Of a stretch of 64,000 nt of DNA, positions 53,490 to 63,793 are shown in pieces; the first letter of the stretch is position 1, and every line of letters starts with the position of its first letter. A program made the position numbers and the translations under genes. The stretch lies in NCBI GenBank assembly GCA_905616455.1, contig CAJQSW010000009.1:94529-158528 (forward strand), given 5' to 3'. Source of the stretch: an uncultured Candidatus Pelagibacter sp. (lineage in GTDB: Bacteria > Pseudomonadota > Alphaproteobacteria > Pelagibacterales > Pelagibacteraceae). The notes under the pieces were generated by a model. The model saw only the letters and a list, made by a program, of their open reading frames with translations. It made no database searches and was not told the DNA's origin.

Positions 53490-53957
53490 ATGTTTAAAAA
53501 AAGAGAAAATATAGTAGAAATTGAAGAAGGAAAACTACTTTCACCCAAATTTGATAATGATGGTTTAATTCCAGTCATTACAATGTGCTCTAAAACTAAA
53601 GATATTCTTATGCATGGCTATATGAATGTAGAAGCTTTTAAAAAGACTATAGAAACTAAGGAAGCTCATTATTTTAGTAGATCTAGACAACAGATTTGGC
53701 ACAAAGGTAAAACAAGTGGTTATACTCAAAAAGTTTTAGAAATAAGAATTGATGATGATCAAGACTCAGTTTGGTTAACTGTTGATATTGGAGATGGTTC
53801 TAGCTGTCATGTAGGCTACAGATCATGTTTTTACAGATCAATACCATTAGGTCCAATTAAAAATGGTAGACAAATAGAAATGAAATTTGAAGAAAGTGAA
53901 AAATCATTTGATCCTGAAATTGTATACAAAGGTCAACCCAATCCAACAAAAATTTAA
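53490..53957 (+). CDS. hisI: phosphoribosyl-AMP cyclohydrolase
   Basis: HisI opens the purine ring of phosphoribosyl-AMP in histidine synthesis. The signature is EAHYFSRSRQQIWHKGKTSG, with zinc ligands in DIGDGSSCHVGYRSCFYR. I chose the ATG at 53490 (MFKKRENIVEIEEGK, 155 residues). An in-frame ATG at 53457 would add a hydrophobic MFINMLHNYLE segment that the family does not need. It is usually fused or adjacent to HisE, which is not here. The DUF2237 gene follows with no gap. Confidence 0.93.
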   Translation: MFKKRENIVEIEEGKLLSPKFDNDGLIPVITMCSKTKDILMHGYMNVEAFKKTIETKEAHYFSRSRQQIWHKGKTSGYTQKVLEIRIDDDQDSVWLTVDIGDGSSCHVGYRSCFYRSIPLGPIKNGRQIEMKFEESEKSFDPEIVYKGQPNPTKI

Positions 53958-54332
53958 ATGAGTGATAAACAAAAAAATGTTCTAGGCGAAGATCTGGAAG
54001 AATGTTCTAATGATCCATTAACAGGGTGGCATAGAGATGGATGTTGTAGTACTGATGAAAATGATCACGGCATTCATACTGTATGTGCAAAAGTTACAAC
54101 TGAATTTTTAGAGTGGGCTAAAGAAGCTGGCAATGATTTAATAACACCTCATCCAGAGTTTGGTTTCCCAGGTTTAAAAGATGGCGATGGTTGGTGTGTA
54201 TGTGCAAGTTGGTATGCAAGAGCAGTTGAAGCTGAAAAAGCTTGCCCTGTTTATTTAAAAAGAACACATGAGAAAACTTTGGGACTTATTTCAATGGAAG
54301 CATTGAAAAAACACGCTATTGACCTTTCCTAG
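53958..54332 (+). CDS. DUF2237 family protein
   Basis: The 124-residue protein carries the DUF2237 signature NVLGEDLEECSNDPLTGWHRDGCCSTDENDHGIHTVCAKVT, followed by FGFPGLKDGDGWCVCASWY. Conserved cysteines suggest metal binding. The function is unknown, although the family is widespread in proteobacteria. Its start abuts the hisI stop, so it is cotranscribed with hisI. Confidence 0.9.
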   Translation: MSDKQKNVLGEDLEECSNDPLTGWHRDGCCSTDENDHGIHTVCAKVTTEFLEWAKEAGNDLITPHPEFGFPGLKDGDGWCVCASWYARAVEAEKACPVYLKRTHEKTLGLISMEALKKHAIDLS

Positions 54333-54456
54333 TCAATACTAAAAGATACAGAGCTAACATTAAATTGTGACATTCAAAGATAAAGTAAAGCATTTTGGGT
54401 TTTTTTCTTTTATTGATTATCTTGAAAAAACTAACATGAACTAATAAGTTTTAAAG

Positions 54457-55311
54457 ATGGAAATTGCAACAAAAATAGCTCCATTAGCTTTGGCTTTGAT
54501 TATGCTTGGCCTTGGTATGAGTTTAACTATTCAAGATTTTTTAAGAGTAATTAAAACACCTAAAAATTTTTTAATTGGTTTTATTTGTCAATTAATTATA
54601 CTTCCACTTATTGCATTCGCACTTATAAAAATATTAGATACACCAGCAGAACTCGCAATTGGAGTAATGCTAATTGCAGCAGCACCTGGTGGTGTTACAT
54701 CAAACGTACTTACAAAATTTGCTAATGGCGATGTTGCACTTTCAATATCTCTAACTGCAATTATTAGTTTAATTAGTATTATATCGGTTCCATTTATTAT
54801 TTTTAATTCAATTAATTTTTTTGAAATTGTCAATATTACGAAAGATATCTCTATGGTTGGAATTGCTTTAAAAATGTTTTTTGTAGTTACGGTTCCAGTA
54901 ATAATTGGAATGATAGTTAAACATTTTGCAGAAGATTTTGTAAATACAAAAGCTTTAATAATTCAAAGAATTTCTATTTTTCTATTTATGTTGGTATTTA
55001 CTGCAATCTACATTGAGGAATGGGATCAAATTGTGAGCTTCATAACACGTGCAGGGTTAATTGCTTTAATATTAAATATAACAATGATGGTTATAGGTTT
55101 TTATGTTGCTAAAATTTTTGCATCTGGTGTCGCTCAACAAAGGTGTATCGCTTTAGAATGTGGACTTCAAAATGGAACAGTTGCTGCATTTGTTGGAACA
55201 CAAATTTTTGATGGAAGTTCAATGGTCTTTATAGTGCCCGCTGCAGCATATGCACTAATAATGATGATAACTTCTTTATTTTTTATATTTATTATAAAAA
55301 AGAATACTTAA
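54457..55311 (+). CDS. bile acid:sodium symporter (BASS) family transporter
   Basis: The 284-residue protein has nine to ten membrane helices. The BASS signatures are LAIGVMLIAAAPGGVTSNVLTKFANGDVALS and ALECGLQNGTVAAFVG, both in the sodium- and substrate-binding core. Bacterial members import organic acids such as pantoate, keto acids or small sulfonates. The substrate is unknown. The 125-base gap after DUF2237 has no evident gene. Confidence 0.88.
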   Translation: MEIATKIAPLALALIMLGLGMSLTIQDFLRVIKTPKNFLIGFICQLIILPLIAFALIKILDTPAELAIGVMLIAAAPGGVTSNVLTKFANGDVALSISLTAIISLISIISVPFIIFNSINFFEIVNITKDISMVGIALKMFFVVTVPVIIGMIVKHFAEDFVNTKALIIQRISIFLFMLVFTAIYIEEWDQIVSFITRAGLIALILNITMMVIGFYVAKIFASGVAQQRCIALECGLQNGTVAAFVGTQIFDGSSMVFIVPAAAYALIMMITSLFFIFIIKKNT

Positions 55312-55318
55312 AAATTTA

Positions 55319-56326
55319 TTATGTCTGTGAATAAAAAGATGTCTCATACTTTTTGATATCATTTCTTTTATTAAGTACTGCTAAGTTAAAAATTTTAGAT
55401 GAGAAATTTGCTAATTTAACAAGTACATCTTTTTGTATAGGCTTAATTTTTTTTGTAAAATTACTTGCTGCTCTATAATGTTTTTTATAATCAATTGTTA
55501 TATATTTGTCGTTTAGTAGTTTTCGTAATTTTCTAATTACGGTAGCTCTTGGTATGCCAGTGATATCTGAAATTGACATTGCGTTAATTCCTGGCATGGA
55601 CGTTGTTAAAAAAATACTATTAATAAATTCTTCTCTGTCCATATGATCTTTAGATACTTTTTTGGCAAACAGATGTTCGTTAACAACACATGTACCAAAA
55701 ATATGAAAGGTTTCTATATCTCCAAAAATATTTTTATAATTAGTTATCATTGGAATTTGTAATTCATAGTAAATTTTCCAAACATAAGAAAAATTATTTT
55801 TTATAACTAATTCTAATTCTTTTGAGGTTAACCCTTTTGATAAAATATTTTCATCATTGGCTATTCCTGCAAGTACAGATAAAAATCGACTAATTCTTTT
55901 TATTGAGTTTTCTGGTTTGGAGTAATAAAATTTAGATCTATCAATTACTATCTTATGTTTCGTTTTTCTTATGGCGCCTTCATTTTCAAGTTCTATTACT
56001 TTTCTTCTTGTGGATTCTTTTGGAATATTAAGCGTTTCAGAAATCTCTGCTATATTAAATTGTGCTATCTGAACAGTTTCTTTCGAATAAAATTCATCAT
56101 ATGTTAATTTAGTAAAATTTCTTGAATAAAAGTCTAATGTTTTTTTAACTAAAAATATGAGTATCAAAAACTTATCATGGTCTTTAAAGGAAGCATAAAC
56201 TCCATTCATCCATTCCATTTGTTGATTTACCCACAGTGGACCCATAGTAGAATACTTTTTTTCTAACACATCTAATATGTCTTCTTCATATATTTGCTTA
56301 GAAATATCTGGAATTACATTATTCAT
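55319..56326 (-). CDS. putative regulator with two winged-HTH segments
   Basis: The 335-residue protein has two helix-turn-helix-like parts: FNIAEISETLNIPKESTRRKVIELENEGAI (residues about 93-122) and MSISDITGIPRATVIRKLRKLLNDKYI (about 246-272). The linking region is helical, with FLSVLAGI and FHIFGTCVVNEHLF. There is no membrane helix or nucleotide-binding motif. I do not recognise the family; a transcription factor is the best guess. It converges on the BASS gene and is separated by about 115 bases from the small membrane gene on the other strand. Confidence 0.65.
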   Translation of the reverse strand: MNNVIPDISKQIYEEDILDVLEKKYSTMGPLWVNQQMEWMNGVYASFKDHDKFLILIFLVKKTLDFYSRNFTKLTYDEFYSKETVQIAQFNIAEISETLNIPKESTRRKVIELENEGAIRKTKHKIVIDRSKFYYSKPENSIKRISRFLSVLAGIANDENILSKGLTSKELELVIKNNFSYVWKIYYELQIPMITNYKNIFGDIETFHIFGTCVVNEHLFAKKVSKDHMDREEFINSIFLTTSMPGINAMSISDITGIPRATVIRKLRKLLNDKYITIDYKKHYRAASNFTKKIKPIQKDVLVKLANFSSKIFNLAVLNKRNDIKKYETSFYSQT

Positions 56327-56440
56327 ATATAATATAAATTATAACATAAGAACCCAAAATGAACACTATATATCTAGCTAAAACCGAAATGAGCTTTAAA
56401 TAAATTGTTTAAACTAATGTTGCGTGGTTAAATAATAATT

Positions 56441-56656
56441 ATGAGTGCTGAAAAAAAAATTTTTAATGAAAAAGAAGATCTTACTGTCTTAGTGGCCCCT
56501 AGAATTAATAAGAAAATTTCATCAGGAAGAGTTGACATAAATGTTTTGATAGACAGAGTTAGACAGGAAAAACAAAAAGAAAATAAAACAAATTTAGTTT
56601 TCATTGGTTTAATTATTAGTCTTGTTGTTGTTGTGGGAATTATCTTATCTTTTTAA
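56441..56656 (+). CDS. 71-residue single-TM membrane protein
   Basis: The protein has a polar N-terminal part (EKEDLTVLVAPRINKKISSGRVDINVLIDRVRQEKQKENK) and one C-terminal hydrophobic helix (residues about 51-70), so it looks like a tail-anchored protein. No family is recognised. Its stop abuts the convergent ETF-QO gene. Confidence 0.6.
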   Translation: MSAEKKIFNEKEDLTVLVAPRINKKISSGRVDINVLIDRVRQEKQKENKTNLVFIGLIISLVVVVGIILSF

Positions 56657-58276
56657 TTACATATTTCCGTACTTTGGTCCACCCCCACCTTCAGGTGTCA
56701 CCCAGGTAATATTTTGTGAAGGCTCTTTTATATCGCATGTTTTACAGTGAATACAATTTTGAGAATTAATTACAAATTTATTTACACCACTTTCAACTTG
56801 GACTTCATACACTCCTGCAGGGCAATATCTTTGTGCAGGTTCATCAAATTTTTCTAGAGTATAACTAATTGGTAAATTTGGATCCTTAAGCTGTAAGTGT
56901 ACTGGTTGATTTTCACTATGATTGGTTCCTGTTAAGTAAACTGAACTTGTTTTATCAAATGTGATAATATTATCAGGTTTTGGGTAATCAATTTTTGGCA
57001 TTTCACTTGCTGGTTTTAATGTTTCATGATCTGCATGTTTATGTCTAAGTGTTAAAGGTAATTTTCCTCTAAATAAAATTTGATCTATTCCTGTAAATAT
57101 TATTCCAAGTATTAAACCCCATCTAAAACTAGGTTTAACATTTCGTGCCTGATGAAGCTCTTCATAAACCCAGCTTTTTTTAAACCTATCTTCATAAATT
57201 GATAACTCTTTATCTTCTTTTAAATTTTCAAAAATAGTTTCTGCTGCAATCATTCCACTTTTCATCGCAGTGTGTGATCCTTTAATTTTAGGCATATTTA
57301 AAGTTCCAGCATCACAACCAACCAATAGTGCTCCAGGCATAGACATCTTGGGCAAACTTTGTATTCCACCTTCAATTAAAGCTCTTGCTCCATAAGAAAT
57401 ACGTTTTCCACCTTCAATTACTTTTTTTATTGCTGGGTGAGTTTTAAACCTTTGAAATTCATCAAATGGTGAAAGATATGGATTTTTATAATCTAAGCCA
57501 ATAACATATCCTAAAAATATTTGTTTATTTTCAGCATGGTACATAAAACTTCCACCATAAGTATTGTTATCTAATGGCCATCCAGCTGTGTGCATAACCA
57601 TTCCTTCATCATGATTTTTATCTGTTACCTCCCAGATTTCTTTAAATCCAATTCCATACTGTTGAGGGTCTTTACCTTCATCAAGGTTAAATTTTTTTAT
57701 AAGCTCTTTTCCAAGATGTCCTCTGCAACCTTCTGCAAATACTGTTACTTTTCCATTTAATTCTATACCTGGTTCAAAACTGTCTTTTTTATTTCCCTCT
57801 TTATCTATACCCATATCTTGAGTGGCCACACCTTTTACAGATCCATCTTCATTATATAAAATTTCACTAGCAGGAAATCCTGGAAATATTTCAACACCTA
57901 AAGCTTCAGCTCGTTCTGCAAGCCATCTGCATAAATTGGCTAGACTTATTATATAATTATTATGATTTTGCTGAACTGAAGGTAGTAGCCAAGTTGGCCA
58001 ACTTAACGATTTTGTTTTACTTAAAAATAAGAATTTTTCTTTTAAAACCCTTGTTTTAACTGGTGCATTTAACTCTTTCCAGTTAGGAAATAGCTCATCT
58101 AAAGCTCTAGTTTCAAACACATTACCACTTAAAATATGGGCACCAATCTCTGAAGATTTTTCAATCAAACAAACATTTAATTCTGGGTCTAATTGTTTAA
58201 GTTTTATAGCCGTAGACAATCCTGATGGACCACCACCAACGATTACCACATCATAATCCATTGCTTCTCTAGGCAT
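56657..58276 (-). CDS. etfD: electron transfer flavoprotein-ubiquinone oxidoreductase
   Basis: ETF-QO passes electrons from reduced ETF to ubiquinone at the inner membrane. The 539-residue protein has the FAD motif VVIVGGGPSGLSTAIKL, the ETF-QO insert FPNWKELNAPVKTRVLKEKFLFLSK, a membrane-contact helix and a C-terminal 4Fe-4S motif with Cys in QNCIHCKTCDIKEP. The TPEGGGGPKYGNM end is characteristic. It is the last gene of a minus-strand run with etfA, etfB and the dehydrogenase. Confidence 0.96.
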   Translation of the reverse strand: MPREAMDYDVVIVGGGPSGLSTAIKLKQLDPELNVCLIEKSSEIGAHILSGNVFETRALDELFPNWKELNAPVKTRVLKEKFLFLSKTKSLSWPTWLLPSVQQNHNNYIISLANLCRWLAERAEALGVEIFPGFPASEILYNEDGSVKGVATQDMGIDKEGNKKDSFEPGIELNGKVTVFAEGCRGHLGKELIKKFNLDEGKDPQQYGIGFKEIWEVTDKNHDEGMVMHTAGWPLDNNTYGGSFMYHAENKQIFLGYVIGLDYKNPYLSPFDEFQRFKTHPAIKKVIEGGKRISYGARALIEGGIQSLPKMSMPGALLVGCDAGTLNMPKIKGSHTAMKSGMIAAETIFENLKEDKELSIYEDRFKKSWVYEELHQARNVKPSFRWGLILGIIFTGIDQILFRGKLPLTLRHKHADHETLKPASEMPKIDYPKPDNIITFDKTSSVYLTGTNHSENQPVHLQLKDPNLPISYTLEKFDEPAQRYCPAGVYEVQVESGVNKFVINSQNCIHCKTCDIKEPSQNITWVTPEGGGGPKYGNM

Positions 58277-58299
58277 ATCTTAAATTTTTACAGTACTGA

Positions 58300-59253
58300 T
58301 TATTTTTGTATACTATTTAATTTATTCAATTCTTCTAGGAATTGAGGTAATGCCTCAAATAAATCAGCTTCTAGACCGTAGTCTGCGACACTAAATATTG
58401 GAGCTTCACCATCTTTATTTATAGCAACAATTATTTTACTTTCTTTCATTCCAGCTAGATGCTGAATCGCTCCTGAAATTCCAACTGCAATATATAAGTC
58501 AGGTACAACTACTTTACCCGTTTGACCAACTTGGTGTTCATTGCTTATATAGCCTGCATCAACTGCAGCTCTTGATGCACCGATTGCAGCATTTAATTTA
58601 TCTGCAATATCAGCAATCAATTTGAAATTCTCTCCATTCTGCATTCCTCTACCGCCTGAAATCACAATTCTAGCTGTTCCAAGTTCTGGTCTATCTGATT
58701 TAACTTCTTCTCTTTTGATAAATTTTGATAAAGTAAACTCTTCAGTTGCTTCAATTTTTTCTATTGGAGCAGATCCACCAGACGTTACGCAAGGTTCGAA
58801 AGAAGTTGGTCTAATTGTTATGCACTTTTTAGTATCTGTGCTTTTTACTGTAGCAAATACATTTCCTGCATAAATAGGTCTTATAAATGTATCAGGTGAT
58901 ATAACTTTAGTAATATCACTTACTTGAGATATATCTAAATGTGCTGCTATTCTTGGCATTAAGTTTTTACCAAATGTATTTGCAGAGCTAACAATGTGAG
59001 AATAATTTTCTGAAACTTTTACAACTAATGGAGCAAAGTTTTCAGCTAAATAGTTTTCATAATGAGCAGCTTCAGCATGTAATACTTTTTTAACAGCTGA
59101 CATTTCAGATAATGCTTTAGCAACATCACCACAATTATTTCCAATTAATAAAACATGTACATCAGCGTCCATTTGTGATGCTGCAGTAATTGCATTTAAT
59201 GTAAAAGGTTTTACTTCTTTATTGTTATGTTCTGCTATTAATAAAACTGACAT
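58300..59253 (-). CDS. etfA: electron transfer flavoprotein alpha subunit
   Basis: The 317-residue protein has the EtfA FAD domain, with SGGRGMQNGENFKLI, SRAAVDAGYI, HQVGQTGKVVVPDLYIAVGISGAIQHLAGM and DGEAPIFSVADYGLEADLF. EtfAB collects electrons from acyl-CoA and dimethylglycine-type dehydrogenases. The gene overlaps etfB by one base. Confidence 0.97.
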   Translation of the reverse strand: MSVLLIAEHNNKEVKPFTLNAITAASQMDADVHVLLIGNNCGDVAKALSEMSAVKKVLHAEAAHYENYLAENFAPLVVKVSENYSHIVSSANTFGKNLMPRIAAHLDISQVSDITKVISPDTFIRPIYAGNVFATVKSTDTKKCITIRPTSFEPCVTSGGSAPIEKIEATEEFTLSKFIKREEVKSDRPELGTARIVISGGRGMQNGENFKLIADIADKLNAAIGASRAAVDAGYISNEHQVGQTGKVVVPDLYIAVGISGAIQHLAGMKESKIIVAINKDGEAPIFSVADYGLEADLFEALPQFLEELNKLNSIQK

Positions 59254-60002
59254 TATATTACCTTTGCCTCATTTTTAAGTTTGCTAACTAATTCAGCAAC
59301 ACTTGCAACTTTAATTCCTGCTTTTCTTTTTGGAGGTTCTTCTACTTTAATTTGTTGAACTCTAGGCGTTATATCAACTCCTAGGTCTGCAGCTGTAAAT
59401 ATCTCTATAGGTTTTTTTTTAGCTTTCATAATATTTGGTAAAGACGCATATCTCGGTTCATTTAATCTTAAATCACACGTCACAATAGCTGGAAGGTTAA
59501 CTTCTATTGTTTCTAATCCTTCATCGATTTCTCTTGTTACTTCTAGAATTTTATCTTTTATTTCAATTTTTGATGCAAATGTTGCTTGAGGCCAATTTAA
59601 TAAGGCACTTAACATTTGACCTGTCTGGTTACAATCATCGTCAATTGCTTGTTTACCCATAAATACTAAGTCTGGTTTTTCTTTATCAACAATTTTTTGA
59701 AGTGCTTTTGCTACAGCTAATGGCTCAACAGTTCCTTCGGTTTTGATTAATATTCCCCTATCAGCACCCACTGCTAAAGCTTTTCTTACAGTTTCTTGTG
59801 ACTTTTCTTCACCCACTGTAATTGCAATAATTTCTGTTGCTTTACCTGCTTCTTTAATTTTTACAGCTTCTTCAATTGCATTGTCATCAGGTGGGTTACT
59901 AGACATCTTAACATTATCTGTAACGACTCCAGTTCCATCCTCTTTAACTCTAACTTGAACGTTGTAATCAATTACCCTTTTAACAGCTACTAATATTTTC
60001 AT
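59253..60002 (-). CDS. etfB: electron transfer flavoprotein beta subunit
   Basis: The 249-residue protein has the EtfB pattern [37 protein letters not shown] and [22 protein letters not shown], which contains the AMP-binding and dehydrogenase-recognition parts. It overlaps the dehydrogenase stop and the etfA start by one base each. Confidence 0.97.
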   Translation of the reverse strand: MKILVAVKRVIDYNVQVRVKEDGTGVVTDNVKMSSNPPDDNAIEEAVKIKEAGKATEIIAITVGEEKSQETVRKALAVGADRGILIKTEGTVEPLAVAKALQKIVDKEKPDLVFMGKQAIDDDCNQTGQMLSALLNWPQATFASKIEIKDKILEVTREIDEGLETIEVNLPAIVTCDLRLNEPRYASLPNIMKAKKKPIEIFTAADLGVDITPRVQQIKVEEPPKRKAGIKVASVAELVSKLKNEAKVI

Positions 60003-62434
60003 TATGATCTCAATAAATTATTTTCAGGATCGTAAGGGCTTTCCTCTAAAATAGTACAATCATACATTTTACCAAGAATATCAATTTTCAATTTTTGACC
60101 AGTTGTAGCAATATCAGGTTTTATCATTCCTAATGCAATAGATTTTCCTAACCTAAATCCAAAATCACCTCCAGTTGCACGTCCTACAACTTTACCATTT
60201 TCATAAATTGGATTATTACCCAAAACATCTGCATCTTCAACATTATGAATTTCCATTGTTACTAATTTATTTGAAAAACCTTTTTCTCTCCATTTATTAA
60301 GTGCTTCCAGACCAATAAAGTTTCCCTTATTAGGATGTATAAATCTATCTAATCCAGACTCGTATGGTGAATATTCAATTGATAATTCTGTTCCAACAAG
60401 TTTATAAGATTTTTCAAGTCTCAAACTATTCATTGCTCTAATCCCATATGGCTTAATACCTAAATCTTTTCCTGCTTCCATCAATTTATCAAATATATGA
60501 TTTTGATATTCAATTGGATGATGAAGCTCCCAACCCAACTCACCAACAAAGTTTACTCTCATAGCATTTACTGGAGCGTTTCCAACGTTTACGTTTTTAG
60601 CACTTAACCATTTAAAGTTTTCTTTTGAGAAGTCGTCTCTTGATACTCTTGTCATTAATTCTCTAGCCTTTGGACCAGACACAACAAGTACACCCATACT
60701 ATTAGTTAGATTTTCAAATTGAACTGTCCCATCTGTTGGCATCCATTTTTGAATCCAATCATGGTCTAATCTTTGATTTGCTCCCGCAGAAACTAAATAG
60801 AAACTATCTGACGCTTCTCTCATTATTGTAAATTCAGAATGAACTCCTCCCTTAGTATTAAGGGCATGACATAAGCCAATTCTACCTATTTTTTTTGGAA
60901 GTTTGTTAGCTACTAAGTAATCTAAAAACTCTTCTGCACCAGGACCTTTGATTCTACACTTTGCAAATGCGGTCATATCTAAAAGACCCACATTTTCTTT
61001 TACATTTTTACATTCTTTTTTTATTGCCTCAAACCACTTGGATCTTCTAAAAGACCAATCATCTTTTTGCTCCATTCCATCTGTTGCAAAAAAGTTTGGT
61101 CTCTCCCAACCAAATTTTTGTCCAAATACAGCACCTAAATCCTTCATTCTGTCATAACAAGGTGATGTTCTTAATTCTCTAGCAGCACCTCTTTCTTCAT
61201 CAGGATAATGAACTTTAAATACATGATTGTAAGCTTCTTCATTCTTTTCTTTTAAATATGATTTTGTTGCATAGTCACCAAATCTTCTTGGATCAACACC
61301 AAGCATATCAACAGTTGGTTCTCCATCAACTATCCATTCTGCAAGTTGCCACCCCGCTCCACCTGCTGCAGTAATACCAAAACTATGTCCTTCATTAATC
61401 CAAAAATTTTTAAGTCCCCAAGCTGGACCAACAATAGGATTTCCATCTGGTGTGTAACAAATTGCACCATTATAAACTTTTTTAACACCTACTTCTCCAA
61501 AGGCTGGAACTCGATGAATTGCTCCTTCAATGTGTGGAGCCAGTCTATCTAAATCTTCTTGAAATAATTCATACTCAGAATCTTTTGATGGTCCATCAAC
61601 ATAACAAGCTGGAGCACCATCTTCATAGGGTCCTAAAATTAAACCACCTGCTTCTTCTCTCATGTACCATCTGCTATCACTATCTCTTAAAACTCCCATC
61701 TCTGGTAAGCCTTCTTTTTTTCTCTTTAAAATATCTGGGTGTGCTTCTGTAACAATATATTGATGCTCAACAGGTATAGCAGGAATATCTAAACCAACCA
61801 TTTTTCCAGTTTGTCTTGCAAAGTTTCCTGAACAAGAAATTACATGTTCACATTCAATAGATCCTTTGTCAGTTTCAACAACCCATCCATCTTTAGTTTG
61901 TTTAATTCCAACTACAGCTGTGTTTCTATAAATTTCTGCACCCATATTTCTTGCACCTGTAGCCATTGCTTGAGTTAAATCGGCAGGCTGAATATAACCA
62001 TCTTCTGGGTGTTGGATTGCTCCAAGCAAATCATCTGTACGACATAGAGGCCAAATTTCTTTTACTTGATCTGGCGTTAAAAATTTTACATCAACGCCTA
62101 TAGTTTGTGCAACACCTGCGTATTGATGATACTCATCCATTCTATCTTTAGTGCTTGCTAAACGAATATTTGACACAACACTGAAACCAACATTCTGTCC
62201 AGTTTCTTCTTCTAATTTTTTATAAAGATCAACAGCGTACTTGTGAAGTTGTCCTACTGAATAACTCATATTGAATAATGGAAGCAGACCTGCTGCATGC
62301 CAAGTTGATCCTGAAGTTAATTCTTTTCTCTCAACAAGAACAACATCTGATAAACCTTTTTTTGCTAAATGATAAAGAGCACTTACCCCTACTACACCAC
62401 CGCCAACTACTACAACTTTTGCTTTAGATTTCAT
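60002..62434 (-). CDS. dimethylglycine/sarcosine dehydrogenase-family flavoprotein with GcvT domain
   Basis: The 810-residue protein has an N-terminal FAD-dependent amine oxidase domain (about 1-400) and a C-terminal GcvT-like folate-binding domain (about 430-810). The motif [14 protein letters not shown] near residue 43 carries the His that is covalently linked to FAD in dimethylglycine and sarcosine dehydrogenases. It would oxidise N-methyl groups and pass them to tetrahydrofolate. It overlaps etfB by one base, so EtfBA is its likely acceptor. DMSP demethylase (DmdA) is excluded because that protein is only the GcvT part. The substrate, dimethylglycine or sarcosine, is not resolved. Confidence 0.85.
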   Translation of the reverse strand: MKSKAKVVVVGGGVVGVSALYHLAKKGLSDVVLVERKELTSGSTWHAAGLLPLFNMSYSVGQLHKYAVDLYKKLEEETGQNVGFSVVSNIRLASTKDRMDEYHQYAGVAQTIGVDVKFLTPDQVKEIWPLCRTDDLLGAIQHPEDGYIQPADLTQAMATGARNMGAEIYRNTAVVGIKQTKDGWVVETDKGSIECEHVISCSGNFARQTGKMVGLDIPAIPVEHQYIVTEAHPDILKRKKEGLPEMGVLRDSDSRWYMREEAGGLILGPYEDGAPACYVDGPSKDSEYELFQEDLDRLAPHIEGAIHRVPAFGEVGVKKVYNGAICYTPDGNPIVGPAWGLKNFWINEGHSFGITAAGGAGWQLAEWIVDGEPTVDMLGVDPRRFGDYATKSYLKEKNEEAYNHVFKVHYPDEERGAARELRTSPCYDRMKDLGAVFGQKFGWERPNFFATDGMEQKDDWSFRRSKWFEAIKKECKNVKENVGLLDMTAFAKCRIKGPGAEEFLDYLVANKLPKKIGRIGLCHALNTKGGVHSEFTIMREASDSFYLVSAGANQRLDHDWIQKWMPTDGTVQFENLTNSMGVLVVSGPKARELMTRVSRDDFSKENFKWLSAKNVNVGNAPVNAMRVNFVGELGWELHHPIEYQNHIFDKLMEAGKDLGIKPYGIRAMNSLRLEKSYKLVGTELSIEYSPYESGLDRFIHPNKGNFIGLEALNKWREKGFSNKLVTMEIHNVEDADVLGNNPIYENGKVVGRATGGDFGFRLGKSIALGMIKPDIATTGQKLKIDILGKMYDCTILEESPYDPENNLLRS

Positions 62435-62493
62435 TAATGCGATTCCTACTAAATTTTTATAATTTACGAAACAAAATTCGTTTAGTTATTAAA

Positions 62494-62997
62494 TTAAATT
62501 GAGGATCCAAGTGGCGTTGGGGCTGTGACCATTGTGGTCAACCAACAACCTTTCAGCGGACCTTCTGCAGTGTATTTTTCAACAGCCCAATTAAATTTAT
62601 AATAGGCCTTATTCTTATCAAGAACTGTTACTTCAAAAAGAGCCGTTAAATCAGTTGTTTTTATCTCAACAACTTTATGATCTAGGTGGTTAAGAAGCAT
62701 TCCATAGGACTTACCCTTAATCATAGTTTTAAACCTATCTAAAGGACCTGTATTTTTTCGATTACTTGGATGTGCAAATTCCCAGGTCTGTTCAATTCCA
62801 TTATCTTTTTTAGGGTTGTCGTTCTGTTTTAGACTTCTTAATTGAATTTGAACAACTAGAAAGGGCTCAATCCCATTATTAGGCTTTACTAACTCTGCAT
62901 AAGATATTGATGAGTTTAATAAAGTAATTAAAATTACCCTATATATTAAGTGCTGTATTTTTGACGTCTTCCAAAAATTGTTTTCTTTTTTCATCAC
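62494..62997 (-). CDS. exported DUF4864-like protein
   Basis: The 167-residue protein has a signal-peptide-like N-terminus (YRVILITLLNSSISYA) preceded by a polar 13-residue stretch. The rest is SnoaL-like in pattern: IEQTWEFAHPSNRKNTGPLDRFKTMIKGKSYGMLLNHL and KAYYKFNWAVEKYTAEGPLKGCWLTTMV, which fits DUF4864. Its role is unknown; it is probably periplasmic. The start overlaps the end of the upstream frameshifted gene by about 60 bases. Confidence 0.65.
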   Translation of the reverse strand: MMKKENNFWKTSKIQHLIYRVILITLLNSSISYAELVKPNNGIEPFLVVQIQLRSLKQNDNPKKDNGIEQTWEFAHPSNRKNTGPLDRFKTMIKGKSYGMLLNHLDHKVVEIKTTDLTALFEVTVLDKNKAYYKFNWAVEKYTAEGPLKGCWLTTMVTAPTPLGSSI

Positions 62998-63509
62998 TTA
63001 CAAACGGTACAGCAAAGTATCTTCTGTAGACAATATTATAAATGCCACACATATGAAACACACCTCTTTTTAACCTTCTAATTGGTAAATTTAAGAAAAA
63101 TGTTGTGATTGCTAATCTTGGAGATCCATATGTACAAAATATAATCGCTTTTTTTTTTATGTAAGTTGCCAATTGGATAACCGTAGTTTCCCCATAATTG
63201 CTTAAACGTAAACGCCCAAGGTGGTGCTAAAACTTTATCTATCCATCCCTCGACTATTGCTGGCATTCTAAAATTCCAAATCGGTGCAATTAGAACAATT
63301 ATATCACATTCCTCTATTCTTTTACGATGACTTAAAACATCTTCGCCTGGTTCCTCACCAGCAAAAACTGGATCAAATTTTTCTTTATAAAGATCAACAG
63401 CATCAACTTTATTGCCATTTTCTTCTACAGTTTTGATAAAAGTATCTCTTATTGCTGCATTAAAAGATTTGTCATTATAATGACCATATATAAGAAATAT
63501 TTTTTTCAT
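62939..63509 (-). pseudogene. flavodoxin-fold NAD(P)H:quinone reductase interrupted at an A10 run
   Basis: The first part (63509 to about 63159) encodes KKIFLIYGHYNDKSFNAAIRDTFI, IIVLIAPIWNFRMPAIVEGWIDKV and WAFTFKQLWGNYGYPIGNL. The second part, one base out of frame, continues KKKAIIFCTYGSPRLAITTFFLNLP to ALNI at 62939. The break falls at ten adenines on the minus strand (plus-strand T run 63149-63158). Nine adenines would join the frames into one 189-residue protein of the KefF/MdaB type, FMN-dependent quinone reductases. It could be a sequencing error, a population variant, a slippage-decoded gene or a real pseudogene. Confidence 0.75.
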
Positions 63510-63543
63510 TTGTGTATTTTTAAACTAGTTCTATAAGAAAGCC

Positions 63544-63726
63544 ATGAAAAATTTTTACGTACTTGAAGGTGAGCATACAGATCCTAACGAAATTAAAACA
63601 ATATTAAAAAATACCGAAAAGAAACATGGTCCTTTTGAAGAGAAAGAAGCCACCCAAATTGCAAAAGGATTAATTCAAAAAAATATAGATGATTTTTATC
63701 ATCGAGCTTGGGTAATCAAAAACTAG
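63544..63726 (+). CDS. DUF4170-like small protein
   Basis: The 60-residue protein reads FYVLEGEHTDPNEIKTILKNTEKKHGPFEEKEATQIAKGLIQKNIDD, in line with the DUF4170 pattern (YYVVGGEYTD... GPF... A... L...). The family is small and alphaproteobacterial with no known function. It is divergent from the frameshifted reductase gene. Confidence 0.7.
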   Translation: MKNFYVLEGEHTDPNEIKTILKNTEKKHGPFEEKEATQIAKGLIQKNIDDFYHRAWVIKN

Positions 63727-63793
63727 TTCTGTAAAACTGGAAAATCAAGGTTTATCTTTAAAATATCAATTATTAATTTAATAAAAATATTTT

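Noticed and set aside
60002..62434. DMSP demethylase (dmdA) as the identity of the GcvT-containing protein.
   Set aside because: DmdA is a GcvT-only protein of roughly 370 residues; this one has a full N-terminal FAD domain with the covalent-FAD His motif.
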